Assembly: GCF_009789555.1 (NCBI RefSeq)
Contig: NZ_CP046902.1
Span: forward strand, 3,860,001-3,924,000
Length of the DNA: 64,000 nucleotides
Source of the DNA: Stutzerimonas stutzeri
GTDB lineage: Bacteria; Pseudomonadota; Gammaproteobacteria; Pseudomonadales; Pseudomonadaceae
Direction: 5' to 3'
Shown: positions 34,744 to 43,174 of the stretch, piece after piece
How positions within the stretch are numbered: position 1 is the first letter of the stretch
Layout of the letters: every line of letters starts with the position of its first letter
Translations under genes and position numbers: made by a program
Notes under the pieces: model-generated
What the model saw: only the letters and a program-made list of their open reading frames with translations
What the model was told of the DNA's origin: nothing
Databases searched by the model: none

Positions 34744-34957
34744 GTTTGCTCTCGAAGTGGGGCGCATTCTAGAGAGGGTTCAGGACCTTGGCAAGCCCCT
34801 TTTGAAAAAAAAATTGAAGAACTTACAAAGACTTAGGATCCCCTCTGTTTATTGGCCGTTTTTGCGGTTTCCATCGGCATTGCGCCTCGGCAGGGTTGGC
34901 CTAGGTTGCCGGGACGGGAATAATGCGCCCTTTGCTTTTACCGGAGTTTTAATCGCC

Positions 34958-35878
34958 ATGTGGTTTCGCAACCTGCTCGTTTACCGTCTCACTCAAAACG
35001 TCCCTTTCGATGTTGAGACACTTGAAGCCGCATTGGCCGCCAAGCCCGCCCGCCCCTGCGCCAGCCAGGAACTGAGCACCTACGGTTTCGTCGCACCTTT
35101 CGGCAAGGGTGCAGACGCGCCATTGGTGCATGCCAGCCAGGGCTTTCTGCTGATTTCCACACGCAAGGAAGAACGCATCCTGCCCGGCAGCGTGGTCAAG
35201 GACGCGCTGAAGGAAAAGGTCGACGAGATTGAAAACGAGCAGATGCGAAAGGTGTACAAGAAGGAGCGCGATCAGCTCAAGGACGACATCATCCAGGCCT
35301 TCCTGCCGCGCGCCTTCATTCGCAAGTCCGGCACCTTCGCCGCCATCGCGCCGGAACAGGGTCTGATCCTGGTCGACGCCTCCAGCCCCAAGCGCGCCGA
35401 AGACCTGCTTTCGACGTTGCGTGAAGCCATTGGCTCGCTGCCGGTGCGCCCGTTGACCGTGAAGATCGCGCCGTCCGCCACCATGACCGACTGGGTGAAG
35501 ACGCAGAAAGCGGCAGACGATTTCTTCGTGCTCGACGAGTGCGAGCTGCGTGACACCCATGAAGACGGCGGTGTGGTGCGCTGCAAGCGCCAGGACCTCA
35601 CCAGCGATGAAATCCAGCAACATCTGGAAGTCGGCAAGCAGGTCACTCAGCTTTCGCTGGGCTGGCAGGACAAGCTGTCCTTCGTACTCGACGACAAGCT
35701 GGTGATCAAGCGACTGCGTTTCGAGGAATTGCTCCAGGATCAGGCCGAACAGGACGGTGGCGACGACGACCTCGGCCAGCAGGATGCGAGCTTCCTGCTG
35801 ATGATGCTGACCTTCGGTGAGTTCCTGCCGGCGCTGTTCGAAGCACTGGGCGGTGAGGAAATTCCGCAGGGCATCTAA
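34958..35878 (+). CDS. rdgC: Recombination-associated protein RdgC
   Basis: 306 residues from the ATG at 34958 with CCGGAGTTTTAATCGCC before it; upstream open frame is not used. MWFRNLLVYRLTQNVPFDVE is the conserved RdgC N terminus, and EQMRKVYKKERDQLKDDIIQ and FLPRAFIRKSG are typical. It forms a ring-shaped dimer on DNA and counteracts RecA. Length and motifs are normal. Confidence 0.96.
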   Translation: MWFRNLLVYRLTQNVPFDVETLEAALAAKPARPCASQELSTYGFVAPFGKGADAPLVHASQGFLLISTRKEERILPGSVVKDALKEKVDEIENEQMRKVYKKERDQLKDDIIQAFLPRAFIRKSGTFAAIAPEQGLILVDASSPKRAEDLLSTLREAIGSLPVRPLTVKIAPSATMTDWVKTQKAADDFFVLDECELRDTHEDGGVVRCKRQDLTSDEIQQHLEVGKQVTQLSLGWQDKLSFVLDDKLVIKRLRFEELLQDQAEQDGGDDDLGQQDASFLLMMLTFGEFLPALFEALGGEEIPQGI

Positions 35879-35943
35879 ACTGCCTCGCGCGGCGCCCGTT
35901 CCGGCTGGCGGCGCGCCCACCCTGTCATTAAGGTAAACCACCG

Positions 35944-36888
35944 ATGCGTGCCCTCGCCGCCCTCAGCCGCTTTGTCGGCAACACCTTCGCCCTCTGGGTG
36001 CTGCTGTTCGCGATCCTCGCCTTCTTCCAGCCGAGCTGGTTTCTACCGGCCACCGCCTGGATCGTCCCCCTGCTCGGGTTGATCATGTTCGGCATGGGGC
36101 TGACCTTGAAGGCGGCGGATTTCGCCGAGGTCGCGCGGCGCCCGCTTTGGGTGGCCCTGGGCGTCGGGGCGCAATTCATGATCATGCCGGCCCTGGCGTG
36201 GCTGCTTTGCCAACTGCTGGGACTGCCAGCGGAAATCGCGGTCGGTGTGATTCTGGTCGGGTGCTGCCCTGGCGGCACCGCCTCCAACGTGATCGCCTGG
36301 TTCTCACGGGGTGACGTGGCGCTTTCAGTGGCGATCACCGCAGTGACCACGTTGCTCGCGCCACTGGTGACCCCGGCCCTGATCTGGCTGTTGGCATCGG
36401 CCTGGCTGCCGGTGGATTTCGGCGCATTGTTCATGTCGATCGTGCAGATCGTTCTGCTGCCGATCGCCCTCGGCCTGGTTGCGCGGCGCTTGCTGGGCAG
36501 CCGTGTGCACCAGGTGGTCGAAGTGCTTCCCCTGGTCTCGGTGGTCAGCATCGTGATCATCGTCGCGGCGGTGGTTGCGGCCAGTCAGGCAAGGATCGCC
36601 GAGTCGGGCCTGTTGATCATGGCCGTGGTGGTGCTGCACAACAGCCTGGGGCTTGGCATCGGCTACTTTGTCGGGCGCGTGTTCGGGCTGCCACTCGCGC
36701 AGCGAAAGACATTGTCGATCGAAGTCGGCATGCAGAACTCGGGACTGGGCGCGGCCCTCGCCAGCGCCCACTTTTCGCCGCTCGCGGCGGTGCCCAGCGC
36801 GCTGTTCAGCGTCTGGCACAACCTTTCCGGCGCGCTGCTGGCAACCGTCTATCGGCGCATGAAGGACACCAGCCGAGACGACGGCTGA
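35944..36888 (+). CDS. Bile acid:sodium symporter (BASS) family transporter
   Basis: 314 residues, about nine to ten hydrophobic helices. Motifs LLGLIMFGMGLTLKAADF, ILVGCCPGGTASNVIAWFSRGDVALSV and EVGMQNSGLGAALASAHF are diagnostic of BASS transporters (sodium sites at the GTASN and E...Q crossover). Bacterial members move organic anions such as pantoate or 2-keto acids with sodium; the substrate is unknown here. Confidence 0.92.
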   Translation: MRALAALSRFVGNTFALWVLLFAILAFFQPSWFLPATAWIVPLLGLIMFGMGLTLKAADFAEVARRPLWVALGVGAQFMIMPALAWLLCQLLGLPAEIAVGVILVGCCPGGTASNVIAWFSRGDVALSVAITAVTTLLAPLVTPALIWLLASAWLPVDFGALFMSIVQIVLLPIALGLVARRLLGSRVHQVVEVLPLVSVVSIVIIVAAVVAASQARIAESGLLIMAVVVLHNSLGLGIGYFVGRVFGLPLAQRKTLSIEVGMQNSGLGAALASAHFSPLAAVPSALFSVWHNLSGALLATVYRRMKDTSRDDG

Positions 36889-36948
36889 CCTCGCCGTCCA
36901 TTGGTCCGGTGCACTTGCCCGGACCTTTTCGCTGTGCACAATAGCCCG

Positions 36949-36996
36949 CTCTGGGGACGACCCCAGACCGCTTGGAACACCTGGGGACGGCCCCGC
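36949..36996 (+). promoter_or_regulatory. Guanidine-II (mini-ykkC) riboswitch
   Basis: Two small GC hairpins with ACGR loops: CTGGGG-ACGA-CCCCAG (36951-36966) and GGGG-ACGG-CCCC (36983-36994), joined by about 16 bases. They end about 20 bases before the GAGGTG ribosome site of sugE. This is the guanidine-II pattern, in which guanidinium binding to the loops frees the ribosome site. Confidence 0.85.
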
Positions 36997-37022
36997 CTTC
37001 TTTCCGTCCCATCGAGGTGTCC

Positions 37023-37337
37023 ATGTCCTGGATCGTTCTTTTTCTTGCCGGCCTGTTCGAAATCGGGTGGGCCATCGGCCTGAAATTCACCGAGGGCTTC
37101 AGCCGCCCGATACCTACCGCACTGACCATTCTGGCGATGCTGATCAGCGTTGCGCTGCTCGGCCTGGCCATGAAGCAATTGCCACTCGGGACCGCCTACG
37201 CGATCTGGACCGGTATCGGCGCCGTGGGCACGGTGATCGCCGGCATTATCCTCTTTGGGGAAACGCTCAGCCTGCTGCGTGTGGGCAGCGTGCTGCTGAT
37301 CTGTATCGGCCTGGCAGGGCTGAAACTCAGCCATTGA
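37023..37337 (+). CDS. sugE: Guanidinium exporter, SMR family (SugE/Gdx)
   Basis: 104 residues with four membrane helices and the essential Glu13 in MSWIVLFLAGLFEIGWAIGL. Other Gdx-type features are KFTEGFSRP and GTAYAIWTGIGAVGT. Small multidrug resistance proteins work as antiparallel dimers in the inner membrane; the Gdx branch swaps guanidinium for protons. The upstream guanidine-II riboswitch supports guanidinium as the real substrate. Confidence 0.95.
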   Translation: MSWIVLFLAGLFEIGWAIGLKFTEGFSRPIPTALTILAMLISVALLGLAMKQLPLGTAYAIWTGIGAVGTVIAGIILFGETLSLLRVGSVLLICIGLAGLKLSH

Positions 37338-37570
37338 GCCCGCGAGGAGGCGGTCGGCACCGTCGATCGCCTCCTCGCTTCGCCCTGCCGCATCGCCACC
37401 GCCCCGCGCGCGCCATAAATCCGTCAGCATGCAAGCCAAGCGACACTTATTTGTCACGAGCCACTCCTAGACTCGGCTAAGTTCCAGGACTGACCATGCA
37501 GTAACGGCGGCGAAACCCGCTCGCCGCCGCAGCCAGGAGCGTCCGCATCCCACATCCATGGAGAGACGAC

Positions 37571-38851
37571 ATGTTCAAGTGCAAGCCCCTCGCAGCCGCC
37601 ATCATCGCAGTCCTGGCCACCCAGGCAAACGCCGACCAGCACAGCGCCGAGCAGCACCAGTCCGGTGCCGACAATATTGCTCAAGTGACCCAGACCGGCG
37701 GCCAGGACAACCTGTCCTATCAATCTCAGATCGGCGCCAGCAACGACGCGAGGGTAAGCCAGCAGCAGGCAACGTCATCGGACGCCGTTCAGACCCAGAC
37801 CGGCAATGCGAACCTGGCAGATATCGAGCAGAACGCCAGCGGGCAGAGCGAAGCGATCCAGCTGCAGCAGGGCGACAACCACGACGCCCGCATCGTCCAG
37901 AACGACGCGTTTGGCAGCAGCGCCCGCCAGTACCAGGACGGCGGTTACAACAGCGCCATCACTGAGCAGACCGCATCCGATCTGAGTGCGGCAGTGACCG
38001 AGCAGGACGGCAACGACAACTACGCCGAAACCATTCAGAGCGGCACCGAGTCCAGCCTCGCCGAGCAGCGGCAGGTCGGCGACGACAACGTCTCGCTGGT
38101 ATGGCAGGAAGGCGGCGCGCGCAACGACGGGCTCGTCGAGCAGCGTGGCAACGGCAACGATGCGACGCTCTATCAGGTGAACGCCTACGATTCGGGCGTC
38201 GAGATCGTCCAACAAGGCGACCTGCAGGTCGCATCGGTGATGCAAGCGGGTTCGCGGCACACCGCCGACATCCAGTCCACGGGCCTGATGAACGAGGCGT
38301 ACATCGACCAGAGCGGCAGCCTGCAAACCGCCTCGATCCACCAGGTCGGCACGTCCAACAGCGCTGATATTTTCCAGGATGGCGAAGCCAACAGCGCGCA
38401 CGCCGCGCAGGACGGCAGCCACAATTACGTCACGCTCGACCAGCTTGACGGCAGCTTCCAGACCGCTTCGCTCCAGCAAGCCGGCGAGTACAACCAGGCC
38501 TACGTCACGCAACGGGGCGGCCATCACGCTCTGGCGTTCGCCCAGGACGGTGCGGACAACCTGCTCACCGCCGAACAGCGCGGCAATGGCAACGAGCTGA
38601 CCGGCTCCAGCCATGGCGACAACAATCGGCTGGACCTGATGCAGGACGGCGACCTCAACGTGGCCGATATCCAGCAGATCTACGGCTCCGATAACGACGT
38701 CAGCCTGATCCAGACTGGCGAAGGGCATCTGGCGCAGGTCCTGCAGGGCGGCATCGCCAACCAGGCGATGCTCGACCAGAGCGGTATCGCCAACTCCGCC
38801 GTGGTCTCGCAGATGGGCTCGGGGAACATGGCGATCATCACCCAGCAGTAA
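37571..38851 (+). CDS. Curlin-repeat secreted protein (CsgA/CsgB-like)
   Basis: 426 residues. The signal peptide ends near ANA (residue 21). The whole mature protein is made of about 18 repeats of 22-23 residues with the curlin spacing Q-x-G-x-x-N-x-A-x-x-x-Q (for example QSQIGASNDARVSQQ, HQVGTSNSADIFQDG, LQGGIANQAMLDQSG). It is rich in Q, N, D, S, G and A, with no Cys. CsgA has only five repeats. GGAGAG precedes the ATG. No csgB, csgD, csgE, csgF or csgG lies next to it. It probably forms amyloid-like extracellular or surface fibres. Confidence 0.85.
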   Translation: MFKCKPLAAAIIAVLATQANADQHSAEQHQSGADNIAQVTQTGGQDNLSYQSQIGASNDARVSQQQATSSDAVQTQTGNANLADIEQNASGQSEAIQLQQGDNHDARIVQNDAFGSSARQYQDGGYNSAITEQTASDLSAAVTEQDGNDNYAETIQSGTESSLAEQRQVGDDNVSLVWQEGGARNDGLVEQRGNGNDATLYQVNAYDSGVEIVQQGDLQVASVMQAGSRHTADIQSTGLMNEAYIDQSGSLQTASIHQVGTSNSADIFQDGEANSAHAAQDGSHNYVTLDQLDGSFQTASLQQAGEYNQAYVTQRGGHHALAFAQDGADNLLTAEQRGNGNELTGSSHGDNNRLDLMQDGDLNVADIQQIYGSDNDVSLIQTGEGHLAQVLQGGIANQAMLDQSGIANSAVVSQMGSGNMAIITQQ

Positions 38852-38888
38852 CGCCGTACGGGCAGTCAGCCGCCTGGCTGGCTGCCCT

Positions 38889-39437
38889 CTAGCGACTACG
38901 CGCCGGATTGCCCATGACCGTGGCACCCGCTGGCACGTCACGCGTCACTACACTGCCCGCGCCGACGAGGGCGTTGTCGCCGATGGTCACGCCCGGCAGG
39001 ATGATCGCGCCACCGCCGATCCACACGTGCTCACCAATGACTACAGGACGACCAAACTCGAGACCGCTGCGGCGCTGCTCCGCCTCGCGAGGATGGTCCG
39101 CCGCGTAGATCTGTACGGCCGGTCCTATCTGCGTGCCGGCACCGATGCGCACCTCGACTACGTCCAGGATCACGCAATTGAAGTTGAGGAACACCTCGTC
39201 GCCCAGGTGAATGTTGTAGCCGTAATCACAGTGAAACGGCGGCCGCACGACCGCGTTACGGCCCACGCTCCCCAACAGCTGCGCCAGCAATTCCCGCCGC
39301 GCCGTCGGCGTTTCAGCGAGCGCGGCGTTATAACGCGCCATCCACGCCTTGGCCGCGGCGTGATCGGCCTGCAGTTGGGGGTCGCCCGGTTGGTACAACT
39401 CACCGGCAAGCATTTTTTCTTTCTCACTCATGGGCAT
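38889..39437 (-). CDS. Sugar O-acetyltransferase (Maa/LacA-like, hexapeptide repeat)
   Basis: 182 residues from the ATG at 39437, which has GGAG seven bases before; ATG at 39431 is the alternative. N-terminal Maa domain (EKMLAGELYQPGDPQLQADHAAAKAW), then left-handed beta-helix repeats, with FHCDYGYNIHLGDEVFLNFNCVILD and the catalytic His in AADHP. It acetylates sugars such as maltose or galactosides with acetyl-CoA. Confidence 0.92.
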   Translation of the reverse strand: MPMSEKEKMLAGELYQPGDPQLQADHAAAKAWMARYNAALAETPTARRELLAQLLGSVGRNAVVRPPFHCDYGYNIHLGDEVFLNFNCVILDVVEVRIGAGTQIGPAVQIYAADHPREAEQRRSGLEFGRPVVIGEHVWIGGGAIILPGVTIGDNALVGAGSVVTRDVPAGATVMGNPARSR

Positions 39438-39499
39438 GGCCTGACTCCATCGAATAATCCGCACCCGTCATTCGACCGGACGGCGGCGCGAACCGCTCG

Positions 39500-40822
39500 C
39501 TAGGATGTCGTACCGATGAGCCAGAGGCGAAAGCGCGAGGCGAACTCCGGCACCGATGTGAAAATCCAGCCGGCCACCAGCACATTGAGCATCGCCACGG
39601 CGAGAAACAGCTGCGGTATCGACAACCCGACGACCGTGAGCAGCACGATGGCGAAGATCGCCGAGCCCACCATGAACAGCGCATTGAGGATATTGTTCGC
39701 CGCCACCACCCTGGAGCGTTCCTCCAGCGCGGTGCGCGACTGGATCAGCGCGTACAACGGGACAATATAGAGCCCGCCGAAGGTGCCCAGCGCCATGATG
39801 TCGACCAGCACCCACCAGGCACCAGGCTCAGCCAGCAACGCCACCCAGTCGCGGGTCCCGCCGACCTGCGGTACGCCGGTGGCGTGCCACCACAGCAGGA
39901 CGCCGAACAAGGTCAGGCCGAGCGAGCCCAGCGGCACCAGCCCCATTTCCACGCGGTGGCGCGATAGCCGCTCGCAGAGCATCGAGCCCAGCGCAATGCC
40001 AATGGAGAACACCGCCAGGATCAACGTGACCACGCCTTCGTCGCCGTGTAGCAAGTCACGGGAAAACGCGGGAATCTGCGTCAGGTACACCGCACCGAGA
40101 AACCAGAACCAGGAATTGCCGACCATGGCCCGGGAGACGGCACGCTCCTGCCCCAGCCCCAACCGCATGATCTGCAGCGACTGACGCAGCAGGTTCCAGT
40201 CCAGACGCAGGCCCGGCAGTGCCGCCGACGACGGTGGAATCGCCCGGCTGGCCAGAAAGCCGATCAGCGCCAGCAGCACGACGGCCAGCGACACCCACAA
40301 GGCATAGTCGGCGTAGCCCATCAGAACCCCCGCTGCGATGGTGCCGCCGAGAATGGCCAGAAACGTGCCCATCTCCACCAGCGCATTCCCGCCGACCAGC
40401 TCATCGGTGCGCAATTGCTGCGGCAAAATCGAGTATTTCACCGGCCCGAACAGCGCCGACTGGGTGCCCATGCAGAACAGCACGGCCAGCAGCAACGGAA
40501 GATTGCCCAGCCACATCCCCGCTGCACCGGCCAACATGATCAGAATTTCGGCGAACTTGATCCGGCGAATCAGCCAGGCCTTCTCGTACTTTTCGCCAAA
40601 CTGCCCGCCGAGCGCGGAGAACAGGAAGAACGGCAGGATGAACAACAGTGCACAGAGATTCACCAGCAAACTGACGTCGGCGGTGGTGCCGAGTCGGTAA
40701 AGGATCGCCAGCACCAGCGCCTGCTTGAACACGTTGTCGTTGAAAGCGCCGAGCAACTGCGTCAGGAAGAACGGCAGGAAGCGCCGTGTACCGAGCAGGC
40801 GGAACTGGGAATGCTGCGTCAT
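39500..40822 (-). CDS. MFS transporter, lysophospholipid transporter LplT-like
   Basis: 440 residues, 12 hydrophobic helices. N terminus RRFLPFFLTQLLGAFNDNVFKQAL, and LFGPVKYSILPQQLRTDELVGGNALVEMGTFLAILGGTIAAG, are the hallmarks of LplT and of the N-terminal half of Aas-type proteins, which flip lysophospholipids across the inner membrane for re-acylation. No acyltransferase domain is fused and none is encoded next to it. The neighbouring sugar acetyltransferase is probably unrelated. Confidence 0.85.
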   Translation of the reverse strand: MTQHSQFRLLGTRRFLPFFLTQLLGAFNDNVFKQALVLAILYRLGTTADVSLLVNLCALLFILPFFLFSALGGQFGEKYEKAWLIRRIKFAEILIMLAGAAGMWLGNLPLLLAVLFCMGTQSALFGPVKYSILPQQLRTDELVGGNALVEMGTFLAILGGTIAAGVLMGYADYALWVSLAVVLLALIGFLASRAIPPSSAALPGLRLDWNLLRQSLQIMRLGLGQERAVSRAMVGNSWFWFLGAVYLTQIPAFSRDLLHGDEGVVTLILAVFSIGIALGSMLCERLSRHRVEMGLVPLGSLGLTLFGVLLWWHATGVPQVGGTRDWVALLAEPGAWWVLVDIMALGTFGGLYIVPLYALIQSRTALEERSRVVAANNILNALFMVGSAIFAIVLLTVVGLSIPQLFLAVAMLNVLVAGWIFTSVPEFASRFRLWLIGTTS

Positions 40823-40871
40823 TGCCGACCTCCACTGTCATCGTCATCACCGATGGGTGTCGCTGCCAGAC

Positions 40872-41198
40872 TCACAGCGGTAACTGCCCGAACGCCCAGC
40901 GCAGGAGGAAGAAACTCAGCAACCCGCCCGCGATGGTGCCCAGCAGGTTGCGGCTGAGCGCCGCGATCAGGATGGCCAGCACACCGGCCAGCAAATAGGC
41001 ATTGCGCCAGTCCAGCGCCCACTCGCCCTGCGGCATCAGCATGCCCGGCACAACGATGGCGGTCAGCACCGCGACCGGCACGTAGTGCAGCCCCTGTTCC
41101 ACCAGTCGCGGAAAGCGCAGGTCTGGCCAGGCGAAGAAGCTGTAGCGAATGACGAAGGTGATCACCAGCATGCCGAGGATCAACAGCCAGGTTTGCAT
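40872..41198 (-). CDS. azlD: Branched-chain amino acid exporter subunit AzlD
   Basis: 108 residues, four short hydrophobic helices (LLILGMLVITFVIRYSFFAW, VPVAVLTAIVVPGMLMP, AYLLAGVLAILIAALS, LLGTIAGGLLSFFLL). AzlD partners with AzlC in two-component amino-acid exporters (YgaZH type). Its start overlaps the azlC end by 19 bp, which supports coupled expression. Confidence 0.9.
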   Translation of the reverse strand: MQTWLLILGMLVITFVIRYSFFAWPDLRFPRLVEQGLHYVPVAVLTAIVVPGMLMPQGEWALDWRNAYLLAGVLAILIAALSRNLLGTIAGGLLSFFLLRWAFGQLPL

Positions 41199-41911
41199 GG
41201 GCTTGCCTCCTCATGCTTGCGGTGCTCCGCGCGTCGTTCGAGCCAGACGCCCACCACGATACCGGCCAACGCTGCCGCGATCAGGCCGAGTTTGTAGGGC
41301 AACGTCCAGGTCAGCAGCGCCACGACAGCGGCCACGAGTGCTGAAGCCACCTGGGGGCGGGTGCGCATCATCGGCACGGCGATGCCGATGAAGGTCGCGA
41401 TCATGGCGAAATCAAGGCCCCAACTGGCCACGTCCGGAACCGCCTGGCCGAAGGCTATGCCGGCCAGGGTCGCCAGTTGCCAGCTCAGGTACATGGTCAG
41501 CGCCGCGCCGAGGAAGAACCAGTGCTTGTGGGGCGAGCAATCATCGCTGGCATAGCGGTGCTGGATGACGGCGAAGGCTTCATCGGTCAGCCAGAAGGCC
41601 AACGGTACCCGCCAACGACTCGACAGATGCCGCACGAACGGCTGCAACGCCGCGCTGTACAGCGCATGGCGCAGGTTGACTACGAAGGTCGTCAGCAACA
41701 CCACGGCCGCGCCCACGCCACCGGTCATCAAGGTGATGGCAATGAATTGGGCAGAGCCGGCGAACACCAGTGCCGACATGCCGATGGTCTGCCAGGTTGA
41801 AAGCCCGGCGCCAATCGAGAGCGTACCGAAGATGATCCCGAAGGGAATCGCGCCGACGATCAGCGGGAGAATATCGCGACAACCATGCAAGAATTCCTGC
41901 GAGCGGGACAT
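41180..41911 (-). CDS. azlC: Branched-chain amino acid exporter subunit AzlC
   Basis: 243 residues from the ATG at 41911, with AAGGAGCCTTG before it; a TTG at 41914 is in frame. The AzlC pattern GCRDILPLIVGAIPFGIIFGTLS and ALVFAGSAQFIAITLMTGG...TTFVVNLRHALYSAAL is clear, with six to seven helices. Together with AzlD it should export branched-chain amino acids across the inner membrane. Confidence 0.92.
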   Translation of the reverse strand: MSRSQEFLHGCRDILPLIVGAIPFGIIFGTLSIGAGLSTWQTIGMSALVFAGSAQFIAITLMTGGVGAAVVLLTTFVVNLRHALYSAALQPFVRHLSSRWRVPLAFWLTDEAFAVIQHRYASDDCSPHKHWFFLGAALTMYLSWQLATLAGIAFGQAVPDVASWGLDFAMIATFIGIAVPMMRTRPQVASALVAAVVALLTWTLPYKLGLIAAALAGIVVGVWLERRAEHRKHEEASPCKPGC

Positions 41912-42121
41912 CAAGGCTCCTTAGGTATGCACCGCAGACGATGAAACGCTACGCACCGCCGTTGCGGCGGAGCGTAGGGCGAGATAACGACAGACTGATG
42001 ACCGCGGGACGATCCGCCCGTGGAAACGACAGACATTACCCTATGTTGGGGCTCGACGGCGACGGACGTGGCTGCGCCCGACCCTGGCCAAACCGAACGG
42101 ACCGATCGACGCGCCCGGGCG

Positions 42122-42691
42122 TCAGCCGATCGCGCGGGCCTCCAGTGCCTCCTTGACGGCCGGCCAGTCGCGGTCCGTGATGCTGTACAGAACGGTATCG
42201 TCCAAGCGCCCATCGGCGAGGCGACGATGGTTGCGGAGCACGCCCTCACGCTGGGCACCCAGTTTTTCGATGGCGCGCTGCGAGCGCAGGTTGCTGGCCG
42301 CTGTCTTCAATTGCAGGCGCACCAGTTGCCATTCTTCGAAGGCGTGCCTGAGCAACAGGTATTTGATCGAGGTGTTCAAACCGGTCCCATGCTCGGCTTT
42401 GTCCAACCAGGTCCAGCCGAGTTCGCCGGCCGGCAGCGACGGGTTGAAATCGGCAAAGCGCGTGGTCCCGACGATACGCTCGCCCATGCGCAGGGTGAAT
42501 GCCACGGCCAACCCATTGCGCTGATCGCTGAGGGCGGAACGGTACCAATCCGGGCGCAGGGGCCCGTTCAGGTAAATAAGCTCATCGCAGTTGCGTCCGG
42601 CGAGTTCCACCAGCGCCGGGATGTCGGTTTCTGCAAGCGGCTCCAGGCGCAAGGCGCCTCTGTGCAATGTGACCGGGCGCGGCGTGAACAT
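42122..42691 (-). CDS. GNAT acetyltransferase (RimJ/RimL-like)
   Basis: 189 residues from the ATG at 42691 with CAGGAGACCTTCG before it; the open frame upstream to 42925 is not used. The GNAT fold is visible (LHRGALRLEPLAETDIPALVEL, IVGTTRFADFNPSLPAGELGWTWL, LRSQRAIEKLGAQREGVLRNHRRLADGRLDDTVLYSI). The final motif is typical of RimJ/RimL-type enzymes that acetylate N termini of proteins or small amines. The substrate is unknown. Confidence 0.9.
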   Translation of the reverse strand: MFTPRPVTLHRGALRLEPLAETDIPALVELAGRNCDELIYLNGPLRPDWYRSALSDQRNGLAVAFTLRMGERIVGTTRFADFNPSLPAGELGWTWLDKAEHGTGLNTSIKYLLLRHAFEEWQLVRLQLKTAASNLRSQRAIEKLGAQREGVLRNHRRLADGRLDDTVLYSITDRDWPAVKEALEARAIG

Positions 42692-43174
42692 CGAAGGTCT
42701 CCTGACAGGACGGATGGAACGCTGTTGTGATCGCTGCGTGGTCCGGAAGTGCCCGGCGACGGGCTGGCTGGATGATAATCGGCAGGCGCGATCCGACGGC
42801 CCACGGCGACGACACCGAACCAGGGGACACATACCGATGGCCGGCCCGAGCGGCAGCTGTCTAGGACGGCACTTTAACGAGGGCCAGGGCGATGACCACA
42901 CGCATGCGACCATGGTCGCAGCCACAACACGCGCAACGCTTTTACTGCGAAACTTTGCACAGTCATCTATTACTACGCGGCAGCCTCCCGGTTAACCGAA
43001 ACCTGCCGAGCCAGAGCAGCCACCCGAACGGTATACCCGGCCCTTGACAGCCGCTGCGCATCGGCCGACATCAGTCAGCCGGCGCGGCGTGGTCGGCCGC
43101 CATACCGGCTCGAGACAAAGCCGCTCAGGATCGCCAGGGCCGAGGCCCGCCCTTCATTGTCGTCTGGAGTTCGA
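42692..43174. other. Intergenic region upstream of the sensor kinase
   Basis: Divergent promoter region of about 480 bp. An AT-richer part lies at about 42930-42975. I see no ORF with a start site, no tRNA and no clear operator. Confidence 0.45.
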
